NCBI GenBank assembly: GCA_947623455.1
Contig: OX392534.1
Span: 11,914,001 to 11,978,000, forward strand
DNA from: Mimachlamys varia
Taxonomy: Eukaryota; Mollusca; Bivalvia; Pectinida; Pectinidae
Direction of reading: 5' to 3'
Length of the DNA stretch: 64,000 bases
Shown: in pieces, positions 23,001 to 36,655 of the stretch
Layout: each line of letters opens with the position of its first letter
Position numbering within the stretch: the first letter of the stretch is position 1
Translations under genes and position numbers: made by a program
Notes under the pieces: model-generated
Database searches by the model: none
Seen by the model: the letters and a program-made list of their open reading frames with translations, nothing else
What the model was told of the DNA's origin: nothing

Positions 23001-26000
23001 TTCATTTGTTAGGCTAAATGTATACACGAAGTTAAATTTGACCCGGTTCAAACTTGGGTTCTGGTATATGCTACTACTGCCTGCATAGTAGTTATGCCTG
23101 ACACTCAAAATACTTTTTAAAAAAACCATTCCTGTCAAGCTCAAATATTTTTTAAATTAACGTTTGATAATTTACATCTACATGTAATATCATATTTGTA
23201 GAAATTAAGATAAATTCAAAATATATATCTGCCATTGGCAGGTTCCTACTAGTTAGCATACATACAATGTAATAGAATATTGACACAAAAAGGCCAACGT
23301 CACGTGACACAATGTTGCAAAAGCTTGTTTAAAAATTTTAAAAAAGTACTTCTGAATCATAGTATTTTAATGTTTTTCATAAAATGTACTATAAACAATG
23401 ACGTTCTTTGTAAAAACGTTTCCTAATCAGTTGGTCTATAAATAATACATCAAAGTAAATCAACCCACTGCGTCAGAATCAGCGGTCACTGGACTCTCTT
23501 TGATACCCTGTATTAGCGTGGCATCCCATTGCTCACAACATCCGCTATACATGCTATATCATTGTTAGGCGTGAAACAAAGTGGTTGCTGGCTGGTTGTT
23601 AAGAAGTTTAACTTCCACGCAATGTAACGCAAACCTCACGATAGACACTTGATATCCTTATATGGACTACAGTAAATCTCCGCGTTCACCGGCAGCAGTA
23701 TACGTCACACCAAAAGTCAATAAAGACCATGATATATCCGTACCAGCTCGTTAATCCTTACACCGAACACCGTTTTCTACACTTTAAACAGAAATTCATT
23801 TTCGTTTCTGATGTCGTATAACTTCATGTTGATTATAAAGCCGAAATGTCGACAGTGCGTGCTTATGATAATGATTACTGAGTGGAGAGGGATTATAATG
23901 ACACCCCGGCTGTGTGCTTGATCGAGTGTTGTCACCGTGTGCTGTAACCCATTCATTTACATGTGATCGGGGTCCCACGTTGATTACATGTTGGGGAGAG
24001 ATTCAGACACATTTTATAGGAAATACTGCTAAAACGATTTCATTGCAATTTATGTATAGCATCTTTCATACAATATTTAGTTTGTCTTCAAATAAGGTAT
24101 GCATTGCTACCGTTCAAATTTAAAGTTTAAATCAAATCAACTGTAGGTTATTTCAAATGGCGTTAACCAGAATAGGAAATGAAAGAAAAGTGTTCTCCTA
24201 AACGCAATAAAAAATATTTCGTGAATTTAGTTGGTTAAAATATTGAACAGCTTTGTCGTATAAACGCTCATTTCTGCTGCATTGTTATGTAGAACAACAC
24301 AGGATGCATTAGATGTACACTGTACTTTAAAGATATCGAAATCGTTAAAAGCGAAATTTAATTAAAGCTCTAACAATGGTAAACATTAGTTTTCTTGTAA
24401 CGCAATGTGTCTCGTCAAGAAGTGTGTTCAGTGCACAGAGGCATTATAATGTCCTGCCGTTAACTCAAAGCTGTGACTTGTATACCTCAAGGAGTTTGGA
24501 TTTCATTTTAGTGAAACAGTTACACGTAAAATGAATGTTAGTGCTTATACCAAACAGTTTACCAAGATACTATCAGAGGAATCATGGAGTTAGTTATGAG
24601 AACATGGTAATACTGAAATGTTACATGGTTTCCTAGTTTGACTTGTAGTAAGCTTAAATAACACTGTCAGATAATTTTGAATACCAAGCCCAATCTATTG
24701 AAGCAATCAACGAAAACTGCTCGAGTGTAAAGTCATTGATACACTTGACCGGTCACGGACACACTTGACCAGTCATGTATTAAACCATACATATATGATT
24801 TAGGATAAAAAAAAAATAGATGAAAAAATTGTTTTCTCCAAGTTCTCATCATGAATAGCACATCTATGCAGTGAATAACATATATTTGTTCCATGAATAA
24901 TACATATATTGTATAGATGTTCCATGAATAGCATATTTGTTATATAAATAGCATTTCTGTTAGCATATATATGCTATCAATAACATAAATAGCGTATCTG
25001 TTTCACAAAAAAAGACATTTCGAATGTAAATAATGTATATTTCATTCATTTTTTGTTGTTTATTGAAATTATTGATATGGATCCATAAAGATATTTGTGG
25101 GTTGTTTTTCTGTTTCAAACATACGTTACTACATATGTTTTTTCTTGAAAAGCCTGTCCCTGTGCTATACCGAGATAAAATCATAATACTGATACCATAA
25201 GTTAAAGGAAGTGCTCAATAAATTGGAACAGCAATTTTATAGCACGTGATATGACACTGGGAATAAATCATGGTTGTATTTCGAAAACAATCTGCAGAAG
25301 AAAGTGTGTAAAACTATTATAGCGGAATATTTTGCTTTAATGAAAATGCCCCCTGCTATGATTTCTGATCAGGGTTGATCTCGATATGACGATGTATGAA
25401 TTATTCATACAGTATTGAACAAATTGCAATAAACAAGTCGTCAATCAGGGTGTGACTGCAATAAACTATATGTATCATCTCCTATAGCTTGTTTACACCT
25501 CAGATACTCTCTAAAGTATCAATATCATTGGACAGTTCAGTTATTAAAATCCGTACAAAAACCCTTTACGCATACTGTAATGGATTTTTGCATAAGCAGT
25601 GGTAAACAACACAAGCTTAATATAAAAATCCTCCCATCTCTTACCCTTAGGTAGTATCGTATGTCGTTTGAACGTGGTGGATTGTTAATTGCATATGCAT
25701 CATGGGAACTGTAGTTACAGATAGCCTGAAGATGTTCCTACCATTTCAATTATAAACATTTATTTTAAAGACTTTCATTTATATGGGTGACAATGAGGTT
25801 TTAAGTGTTATTTTAGTATAAAAATGATTAATGAGGGTTTTTTAAAATAGAAATACTTGGGGATAGAATACTAATATCTGTTTACTACAGAGTGCTGATT
25901 GCACGTCGTCGGAGACAGGGCTACCTCTACCGTATGTACATGATATACACACATTATTAACAAATGCAATATGGTTATCAGGGGGTTCAACATCCCGAAA

Positions 26001-29000
26001 TGGAGAACATGGTCGTAGATAGAAGGTATTATCATGTTATAGCAGGTAAACAATAGTTGATACTTTATTGGCATTACTCTTTCCTTTTTACAAAAGTAGT
26101 TACTCGTTACTAAATTTATTAATCTTAATAAGCAGAAAAACAAAAGAGGTCTAAGAATGCCTTAATTTCGATTCTGGGGGAAATCATTCGGTGCATAAGT
26201 TAATTTTCGACTGCAGAAAATAAGCAATAAACGTATACTTTATAATGCTACAGTGTGTATAAATACTCGTTGGTATTTTGCCTGTTCCGAAAAAAAGCGA
26301 AAACTGTTCGCACGAAAATTGCAAAAGTACGACACTCTTTTCACTGACAAACTTTCCCAAATTTAACAGTATATGATACATGTACGTTCTGAACAGACAA
26401 AGTAATCATGAACGAATCAGAGATAAAAGCGTCATACTCTATTTGTTGTTTATCCCCTTTTCCGTTGTATATATAGGCATACATGAAACCACGTAGTGCA
26501 CAATCAAAGCCTGACATAGCATTAGTGTACACAGCTGCTGCTGCTGCTGATGTTTCGAATATATTATTGGTTGAACAGTAATATTCATGTATTTCATATC
26601 ATAAAGTCACTGATCTCCACTTTGTTCTTTGAAACATACAAGTATAATTGTAACATGTCCAAAACGGGATAGGATATAGTCCAGAAATACAGCTGTAGTC
26701 CATAAAGTCATAGAGGTGAATATTCTTCCTCCTTCCATTGACATATACCTTATCACATAATTCAGTACTTAAGAATTTTATCAACTTCATTACAATTATA
26801 TCTTTTTCTGTTTTCGACAGAATATAATGAAAATAGATTCATGTAATAAAAATTTCAAAAGACAACTATAAATGTAGCACGATAATTCATAGAATTAAAT
26901 GTACTTTTACCATTAGGACCATGAGATGCCCTTCCCCCTTTTTGCTGCATGTTAAAATCTCCCTTTTCCGCATTCTGATACATCTTACTGGGATTTGATT
27001 ATGCTGTGTAAGTTATATGTGAGCTATAGGAAGCGAGACATGTAACGATGTTAGAGGCGAGTAACCATCGCGCCTGTAAACCCACAGCGTCAAACACTGT
27101 CATGGCTGAACGTGGTCAGTATAAGTCTCTACAAAACTCCATGTCTGTTGGAAATGTACTGGACATTCATGTACACCATTACCAGAAGACATTACTATGT
27201 CTGCCTATTACTAAAAATAACTTACAATTTACTGAACAGAAATTAGAGGCGCGAATTTAATGTCTGGAAGTGGTAGGGATTGCCAGAGCGCGTGACAATC
27301 CATCAGACTGGTTCACCGGCTCTACACAGTCAGCTGCTAGCATCCAGCCCAGCTAGACAGACATAAAACTGGCACAACTCAGCACATATAGCACTAGCTA
27401 TTTTAGTCAAGCAAGTCCTTACGTAAAGGTGTATTCTGATACAAGGTTAAGTTTATCACATCCCAAGTGAATATATGGCATGATCAGTATTTGTTTGAAT
27501 CAACTATATAAAGTGTACGGTAGATACATTTGTCTTAGATAATACTCTTGCTTAGCCTTTTTATATCTATGATTGTACTTTTTGCCTATATCCACACAAA
27601 TCTGACTTAAAATGAGTGACTATAGTCTTTTCTGTCCCCAGTTAACTCCTGCATTAAGCTACCAACTTTCTATATCAATTGTCAATATATTTAGATTAAT
27701 CTGAGTTCTCCAGAGCTGATCTTGTTTAAACAAGTATCATTAGCCTTCTTAAAGAGACAAATTACTGAAAAAGACCATTTCCATCTTGGGCGCCCTCTAA
27801 AGGACACACTGTCATCGTTACTCTCATTCCAATCAGAAGACCATGTTTACTTTGTTTTAAACAAACGCAGGGTTCAACGAAAAATTGTAAACGAGACATA
27901 TTTGTTATAATTACGGTGACATTTATTAAGAATCATTACAAAAAGGCAGCACGAAAGTGACGAAATATTGGAACCTTCAGACACGTGACAAGTAACAGAA
28001 CTTGTACCAGGTTTGTCTTCAACAGACCTCCCGTGGCTGTGTCAGACACCAAACGGTCTCTCGTGGACCTGTAATGTCAGACAAGAATACGTTGTTTATC
28101 CTTCCTGAGTGACATTCGTGTGAACTCATGACAAATGGCATTTCAATCGTAACGAAAACGGTATTGCATATAATGTTTAACCTTCTTACTCTGTAATTCT
28201 GGGCGATTTTTATCATCAATTGCCGTTAAATCAATCTATTATGTATTGGCCAGGTCACCGATCACGCGCTTGGAATTGTGAAGGTGCAGTAACAACCGTC
28301 ACAGCTCCCCCTAGCGGCTCTGACGGTGACATTTCCCGTGAAGTTGTGTTCCGAGAGAGAAGTCCCCAGGCATGCGTGGAGCGATACATTTAACGGTAGC
28401 CGTTAATAACAATTAGCCTGATTGTGACATTAAGCCACGATTGTTATATTAAGACAAGAAAAGTATTGATTTAAAAAAAAGAATAAAAAGGAAATTAATC
28501 TTGAATTTAAGAGTCAGTTTTCGATTGTATGGATCAAATTCAGTATGGAGTCAGTAAGTATGAATGAGAGACAAATGAGTGTTTTCCGCAATTGAACACC
28601 AAACAATATGTCATGATTAGCTTTTTGTTCATCGATGTTTTATTCATGAAAACCACTGACCATTAATCTGCGCAATTGTAAGGTATATAAATACACTGGT
28701 ATATCGAACAATATAGAAATAATTTGATTGAACGATCCGGCATTATATATTTATATTCTAGATACACCTAATTATCATTGGTGCCATTAAGTCAATGTTG
28801 TACTGAATGACTAGCATGTCATTCCCTGGTGTACTATTTTGTTTGTTTTGTGACTGTGTTTGTGAACCAGCGGAAGTCAATATACAGTCAGGGTAGGAAG
28901 ACGTGTCCTGTGGATAGGCCCCTGGTGCCACATCATGGCGGCACTGGTGTTACTCATCCAATCAGCGTTCGTGCTGACGACGGCCCTGTTGCAGAAAACT

Positions 29001-29583
29001 CCCGGCTACGCTCCAAAAATCTATTGATTCCTACCATAAACTCTCTTATCTAATATTTATAGTTTCCATACAAAGTTCTGACTTTCAAAGACTGCAGTGT
29101 GTTTATAACTCCCAATGAAGCGGAGTAAAAGGCGAGGTTCTATCCAAGTTAGAGCTTGGAACGATAACATCGGAAGGCGTCTATCTCATGGGGGACACCA
29201 GGAGTAAACACACTAGATACGATTTGGTGTCAATCAGGATCTCGGTCAACACGGAGACCGCGGGACCAATTCTACTTCCACTGCCATCCCCCCAGTGCAC
29301 TGTCTATACGTATCACCGGGCCAGACACATTCCACACAGGACAATGCAAATACTACTTTTGTATAATTTCAACAGATGAAATTAATTGTCTGTGTGTACA
29401 AAGGTTGGATGTATACAAGATCAATAGTAATGACACCAAAGGATGCTGCATGACATGGCCACTCACTGATCTCCAATCTAACGACACAGACACCAGTCTT
29501 CACGTCCCTAGTAGCTTCCTGTTTACCCAAACCTAGTGTCCTAGCATGCGCTCTGGTTGTCTATCTTGCAACGAACAAACTTA
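20006..29583. other. long stretch with no supported gene
   Basis: AT-rich sequence without motif-bearing frames. Minor items: (ta)n at about 21607-21619; a degenerate short tandem at about 24845-25010 around the words catgaatagcatatttgtt and aatagcatttctgt; a (ctg)n run at about 26533-26549; and a more GC-rich patch at about 28240-28400. None suggests a gene. Confidence 0.45.
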
Positions 29584-29721
29584 GTTCCTTCAAATTATCA
29601 TCAAATGTCTTGCTTGATAGACAAATGTATAGGTTTCGCATTCTCTTCATCAGTTCCTTCAAATTATCATCAAATGTCTTGCTTGATAGGCACGTTTATA
29701 GATTTCGCATTCCCTTTCGCT
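29584..29721. repeat. 69-bp direct duplication, two units
   Basis: gttccttcaaattatcatca starts at 29584 and again at 29653. The two units differ at a few positions near their 3' ends. No function inferred. Confidence 0.85.
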
Positions 29722-29884
29722 ATCAATGCAATTTGTTAACTAAGTATTCAACACGTTCATCTCATTTAACTAGATATGCACGAACTCGGGGACTTAAATC
29801 GTCCACACAGAATTGCCAATTTAGTATGCATACTGTAAAATGCATATTTTAGCGGTAAACATATTTAAACGATTTTCGCGCCGA

Positions 29885-30240
29885 CAGATTCCTCTAACTT
29901 CCCAGGCCGAGACAAACCAGAGTCTCTAACAATGGTTGTTATTTCTCCCTGCTTGTCGCTCAGCATTATGGGAGTGGAGCGACTGGTTCGTCCGTTGTCA
30001 ATATAATGTGACCGTGGGGTTGTTCTGCTGGGGGCATTTGGCAGAATATTTCAGTGTGGTAGCACTTTAAATAGGCAAAAGATCAGGACTTTCGCAAGAA
30101 GGTTTACACGAACATACCGCGGCCTCCCAAATACACACGATCTCAACACACACACCCACATCGCACACACTGGGAGGCCGTCCTTAAATGACCATGGCTG
30201 TTAATGGGACGTACAAACAATCAACCAACCAACCAACCTT
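29885..30240 (+). mobile_element. tRNA-derived SINE family 2, 5'-truncated copy
   Basis: Begins within the segment ccaggccgagacaaaccaga, so it lacks the promoter boxes of the 9970 copy. The body (gggagtggagcgactggttc) and tail (ggaggccgtccttaaatgac, then catggctgttaatgggacgt) are well preserved, ending in a (aacc)n-like run. The tail is closer to a consensus shared with SINE family 1 than the other copy's. Confidence 0.85.
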
Positions 30241-30354
30241 GTATCAACCTAGAATCTCGGAACCTGCATAGTCACAGTTATTTCATTTTAGTATAGGCAC
30301 ACATTTATTTTTGTATTTCACTATTTGAAATTATACAAAATTTACTTCTAAAAT

Positions 30355-30560
30355 TCATGAACTAAAGGGGTTTTACGCAACTGACCCTTCTACTTTTACA
30401 GTAGTTTAGACATTTTGGATTCCCACCTTTTAGCCCCTAGCATCACTGACGAGTCCCAGAAGGAGGACACAGCTGTATGATGCAGTTTAATTTTTTTTCG
30501 GAATACTGTACGGTGTCGTATGTTTGTGTGTTACGTCATCTTTATAAATGACACATATCA
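30355..30560 (+). repeat. dispersed repeat R4, copy 2
   Basis: taaaggggttttacgcaact, tagcccctagcatcactgac, ctgtatgatgcagtttaatt and gtgtgttacgtcatctttat match copies at 11105 and 33545. It lies about 115 bp downstream of a SINE family 2 copy. Confidence 0.8.
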
Positions 30561-31573
30561 AACTATTTAGATTAAAGTTAAAGTTAGCTGGTGTTGAATT
30601 TTGAAAATGAAATAAATACAATTTGTATAACCACCACAGAATGGGTCCTTATTTTACCAGATGTTCTTATACATTGTACATGTAGTTAATTGCAATTAAA
30701 AGCAATATAATTCAAACTGAACCAATTGTTTAAATTGCTTTTAGCGATAAAATTGGACGAAATTACTAGTAGTTCAATCAGGTGTACCATACTTATGCAT
30801 GGAGGTGAATTGGCAACATAATTTGTGAATACACATACAAAGTTTTATGATAGGAACGGCGCCCTGCATTGTATAAACCACACATGGCCTCCATGTCGAT
30901 GATATGTGATAAAAATGAAATAACTACAATGTGAAAATCAATAGGTATGTAACCCAGTTTGCAACTATAGAACGCGGCACAGTGACCAACCTTCATACAG
31001 CTGCTTATTTAAACGAAAACACGAGAGCCAAATGTGATTACGTATTTGCCATGAAGCCAAATCGTATCATTGATTTCTGTGTATAGTCATATATCTACCT
31101 TTCATGTATTGTGTGTGCTCGCCGGGTTATATACTGACGGAGAGGTCTGTGTGAACAGCCTAGGACCTGAAGGGATTCTTGTGCCCCGTCTTAATCAATA
31201 CAAACACATTCAATCCCCGCCAATGTCGGCTTTTAAGGCAGTGCCCGGAGGCGACATAACTCATGTGGAAATTGAAAATGTCCCATCATGTCGTAAAAAA
31301 ATCGTCAGTCATTATAAAAGTCTTTCCGTGCCAGCGCCCTGTCATTGTTTTTTAGGCTTGCACCCCTATTCGGTCAGTGCTGGCCAGACCTGTGTATTGA
31401 CCGGGCCCTACTCGACATCCATAAGGTGTTTAGTACATTACCGCGTTGTTGAAATGTTCTACATCCGAAATAGTTAGCCGTGGACAGCAGTTACACAACA
31501 AAGCGTTGGAAGTTTTACTTATAATTTTATCCTGTTGTAATCAAAAATGTAAACGTTTCTCTACGGTTACATT

Positions 31574-32035
31574 TATTCTTACAAAGTTTTTCTGTCCTTA
31601 CACTTCACATTTTCATGTTCCTACACTTCACGTTTGCATATTCCTATATTTCAGACTGACCATTTCCTAGACTTCACGTTTGCTTTTCCTACACTTCACA
31701 TTTCGCTTTTCCTACACTTCACATTTCGCTTTTCCTACACTTCACGTTTTGCTTTTTCTACACTTCATGTTTTTCTTTTCCTACAGTTCACGTTTTGCTT
31801 TTCCGATACTTTAGACTGCCCTATTCCTACACTCACGTTTTCCAAGTTCTATATTTCAGACTGTCCTATTCCTACATTACACGTTTTGCTTTTCCCACAT
31901 TTCACGTTTTGCTATTCCTACATTTCACATTTTGCTATTCCTACACATCACGTTTTGCTTTTCCTACATTTCACATTTTGCTATTCCTACACTTCAGTTT
32001 TATATTCCTGCATTTCATGTTTTCATGTAAACTCT
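31574..32035. repeat. 23-bp minisatellite, about 19 units
   Basis: The consensus is ttttcctacacttcacrttt with a short gc-containing link, period 23 bp. A plus-strand frame (31634-32044) stays open through it because the unit lacks stops in several phases. The peptide is only F, H, S, T, L and Y rich repeats and is not called a gene. Confidence 0.9.
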
Positions 32036-33544
32036 ACAAAATAATTGTTTTTACTTACAGCGTATCGCTTTACATACACCTTAGTCTTCCCAAAACTTAC
32101 CTTACTCAACGGATTCAATTCCTGTTTTTTTGCAAGCGTTATACGTGAATTAAAGCACTGAAAAGTCTATGTGGAAGCAATAGAACAGTATACGTTTGTC
32201 CTTCTGTTTGCTTAGTCTCACAACGATAAACATAAGGTCTTTTGACTGACACATTTTCTCATAACAATTTTTAGTTCAAAATTCTCATGATAATATCAAA
32301 CTAAATTGCTCATTGTTTTTATATAGTCTAACAATCTAACAATACACAATACATATTTGTCTTTCAACAATGCAATGCTTTGATTATAATCCTTCTCCTT
32401 TTGCAGTCAGATTCGTTATAACTTTAGTAAACCTTCGTCAAACAGCGGTCCAGAATTGACATTATATCATTCATCCTAGTCATTGTACAGTCTACGTCAC
32501 TTGAGGTCGGGACGTAAGGATAAGAAAACAATAAAGTAGCGTGCATATCGGTACAATAACACTATCACTGGAAATTACGGATAGTCCCATCGTTTATCAC
32601 TATCAGGAAAATATGGCGAATCGTGAGGTTTTATAACAGCAGAATGACATCATTCAGTACAACAACTGATAAATAACCATTAAGTTGTCATTTTACCTTC
32701 AGAACTATTCCACTATGAAGGCAAGTTGAAGCTGGGTTAACCCCCAGTAGTATAATTACTATTTTTGGCATCCTGCCATACCATAGTTCATCGAATACTA
32801 CCTCTACGCACGTATTCTACATTATTTGCATTAAATAATATACTTGATGCTTAAGCTAAATTTGGCACTCGATAGCTGCTGGCTACGATCAATGACTTTA
32901 AGCGCTCATCCCCAAACATTTGTGGAGTATCATCTGATACGTTACGTATTAGTCAGCCCATCCTGACAGCGATATCGATTTATTGATCTGCCATACATAT
33001 TCATGGTAATTAATACAATAAACTACGCGACAGGTACTCGCTATTATCGATAAATAGACATGCACGTGACTTTTAGACAGCACATATTCACCGGAAATTT
33101 GATAGCCAATCAAAACGCATCGGAAATAAATGCTTTTCTGACCGGAAGAGGAAATGTCAACAATAAAATGTGGTCCGGTTGGGTCCGTTTTACAAGTCGT
33201 AAAAGATTACTGTATTTTACTGTAAGTTTACCTACAGATGATAAAAGATTATCTGATATCGGATAATGCTACTGCTTAAAATGCACGGTAATGACCATAT
33301 CCGTCGTATAGCTTGAATGTGAATGAAAAGAGATGCGCAGCATACTTTTCAGGAACTTGTTAATGACACATATCGATACAATTTAGTTAGATTCTAACAT
33401 AGCCTATACCTACATAAGCTTCCATTTTTTACTACATTCATGTTTTGAGTATGTTTCAAAAATCAATATCAGTTAAAGTGAAAATAGAAAAATGTACTCA
33501 TGCCAATTAGACTGAATATAGATTTTAGAAAACATTGTATAACT
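32036..33544. other. anonymous sequence without recognised features
   Basis: No motif-bearing frames, tandem repeats or element ends were recognised between the 23-bp array and the third R4 copy. Confidence 0.45.
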
Positions 33545-33755
33545 AAGGATGACGTAACACACACATATGCCGCACCTTTTAAATTTAGTAATAGACACAG
33601 TACACCGAAATATTAATTAAACTGCATCATACAACTGTTTCGTGCTCCTAGAATTCTTCAGTGATGCTAGGGGCCGAAAGGTGGGAATCCAAAATTTCTC
33701 AATTAATGTAGAAACAGAAGGGTCAGGCTCCTTTAAACCTCTAAGATAATTTACA
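33545..33755 (-). repeat. dispersed repeat R4, copy 3 (minus orientation)
   Basis: Plus-strand gatgacgtaacacacacata through aaactgcatcatacaactgt and tgatgctaggggccgaaagg is the reverse complement of the R4 copies at 11105 and 30355. A short related fragment (ctaggactcgtaagtgatg) lies at about 34619-34637. Confidence 0.75.
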
Positions 33756-35929
33756 ACTCTTTGTTCCTGTTCAGACATTAATTTACCATCCAGTAAAGAT
33801 ATTTCAAAATATTGTTAAAATAATTGTTTTGTAAGCTCATATTCTACATGGTTAACTTGTATTCTTCTTTTTATGGACCGATTAAAACTCATTTATTTAC
33901 ATTGTACTAATGTAAATCTAAAATGTTCTAGGTAATGTTGCCTCAGAATTTATTATTAAATGGTTTCTGACACATGGTAAGGAAATAATTCTCGACTTAC
34001 AAATAATGCAAGTAGCTTCAATGACTTATTTCAGGATACAAACTGTATAAACATCAGCTGAACACTTAACAATTACCGGATATGAACGCTAGCGTTATTT
34101 GGACAGATACACTGTAAATGAGAAATTAGAGAACTTGTATATATATTTAACCATTGCCATAAAGAACTATTGTGTGCTAACCGTTGGATAAACTCGCAAG
34201 GGGAGTGTATGCAGAGGAAGCAATTAGGCAAGCGACTTCCACTATCGCCAAGCATACTCATTTGTAAATACATTTTAGCAATAATTCCTGGTAAAGGTGG
34301 GGGCGTCTAATGCTACAGAAACCTAGAATATATCATGTCCAATGTCTATCGGTCTTAAAGCTTCTGCTCCCAGTCTTATCAACGTTCCTTAACTGAAGAA
34401 AACTCCTTAACTCAACAATCTTCAAAGGAAAACATGACATAAATCAAGGAAAATTATCAAGTGATGGAACCTTCTTTAACATCTGTAATACTTTTCTCTC
34501 GATATGTTCAAATGCTTGTAAAAAGAAGACACACGGAAATAGCACATTTGCAATTAAGAATGATATCCATTCGAGCAAACATTGAATACTAACACACCAC
34601 ACAGATTTATCGTCCTTCTAGGACTCGTAAGTGATGTAAATAACGGAAATATTTTAAGGGACGTTCATGAAACTTAGACCAGATTCATACTACGAACCAT
34701 ATTTTTGTCTTCATGCTGAAACTATCTTAAACATTTACTAAGGAAACAATTTGCAATTGGGTACTTCCCTTGTGACTTATCCATATGTAGTTCAGAGAAC
34801 TTACAGAACATAACAAACTGAACAATGGAAAATGACACATATCAATATAAATTGTTAAACAATCCGACACGTATACTGGGAGAATAGAATCGTTTAAAAA
34901 ATTACCTCAGACACAAGAAATGTTGTTACTGTACATATTAAAAACAAAAGAAAAGGACGCTACTGTAGCTTTCGATCACTCAGTAACACAGGTTGATGTT
35001 TAGGAAATAGCTAACGTGAAAAGCGGTTTCTTTATGGAGCAATCGGTATAATACTGAGTTGATATTTGGGAAGGGGGACTTAAGGCAATGACTCGAAGAC
35101 TGCTCGGAAATTCTCAAATACAGACGACAGAAAATAAGGAGAGCACTGATAGACTTGTCATAAATCATGTATTATGCATACAGTTGGATAATAAAGACGA
35201 GGAAATAATCGACAGTGCACTCTTGGTTTAGACGACATAGAGGGTAGAGGACGTCATATATTATTGCCACTGTACCGTGATCCTGCTCGTCGTTATTGAA
35301 TCGTTATTTTTGTCATTTCCGTTCCTTTTAAATTATGTAACTATTGTTAGTAATTGTAACATCATAATTTTTGCGTGTCTGGGCTACACGTGTGCTGTAA
35401 TCAATACCAAGACCTATTAAGTAAAGGAATAACGAGTTAGGAGTAGACTCGACCGTATTTTTTGCTAAATGAATTAAGTCAGGAAATGTTATTGTCATCA
35501 ACACAGTAAAGCTATGCAGCGCTATATTTATCGCATATCCACTAAGGCCTACTTTACAAGTAGGTCAAGACTTTTAAAAAAAATTATATAATGTATAATT
35601 GTTTTTTTCTACGTTTTACTGTTAGTATTACGGTATATGTCATACCGTATACTAGAATGTTCCTGTGAGTATTCTAGAATGTGTCTCTCGGTATATTAAT
35701 ACATCACTGTTAGAATCATAACATATCTATGATGCTTCTTAAATGACTGATAAGTTGTTTTAATACGCGTCCAATGGTAAAACAGTACGCTAGAGCGTGC
35801 TTTTAAAATATTTAATACATTTAGGTTTCTAGCTGTCAGCCTAACGGTATAATATTATGCCAACGATGCGTGTACTAACTGTTTAGTACCAACCACTGCT
35901 TCTGAGGTTTAACCACTGCTACAAGAACT
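33756..35929. other. anonymous sequence without supported genes
   Basis: Apart from the small R4-like piece near 34620, no repeats or motif-bearing frames were recognised. Confidence 0.45.
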
Positions 35930-36655
35930 AAATGTATAGCACTGCTACTGATTGTACAGCACAGTTACTGATATAACACAACTGCAACTGTTGGTATACC
36001 ACTGTTACTGATAGTATACCACTGCTACTGATGGTTAGCACTGCTACTTAGAGTATATACCTGCTACTGATAGAATACCACTGTTACTGATAGTATATAC
36101 CTGCTATTGATAGAATACCACTGTTACTGATGGTATACCTCTGCTTCTGATGGTATACCACTGCTACTGAGAGTATATATCTGCTTCATGTACTGAGGTT
36201 ATACTGTTGCTTTTGAGGGTATAGCTATGCTACTGACAGTATTCCATTGCTCTGACGGTATAACACTGCTACTGATGATATAGATAGCAGTGTTACTGAC
36301 GTTATATCACTGCTAGTGACGGTATAGATAGCATTGTTACTGACGTTATAACACTGCTACTGATGTTATAGATAGCATTGTTACTGACGTTATATCACTG
36401 CTACTGATGGTATAGATAGCATTGTTACTGACGGTATTACACTGCTACTGATGTAATAGATAGCATTGTTACTGACGTTATATCACTGCTAGTGAAGGTA
36501 TATCACTGTTACTGACGGTAAAGCACTGTCACTGATGGTACAGTATATAGTACTGCCACTGTCGGAATAGATTAATGAAACTGACGGTATAGCCCTTTTA
36601 ATGGCGGTATTGCACTGCTACGGACGATATAGCACTGCTTCTAACGGTAAACTGC
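35930..36655. repeat. degenerate 20-22-bp minisatellite
   Basis: The core is cactgctactgatggtata and its variants (actgttactgacgttata), repeated more than 30 times. The central part (about 36270-36490) is organised in pairs around gatagcattgttactgacg, giving a composite unit of roughly twice to three times the core. Confidence 0.88.

Noticed and set aside
31070..31477. 135-codon plus-strand open frame
   Set aside because: No known domain, no repeat and no clear splice context; length is compatible with chance in 64 kb of six-frame sequence.
31634..32044. 136-codon plus-strand open frame
   Set aside because: Product of the 23-bp minisatellite; low-complexity F, H, S and T repeats only.
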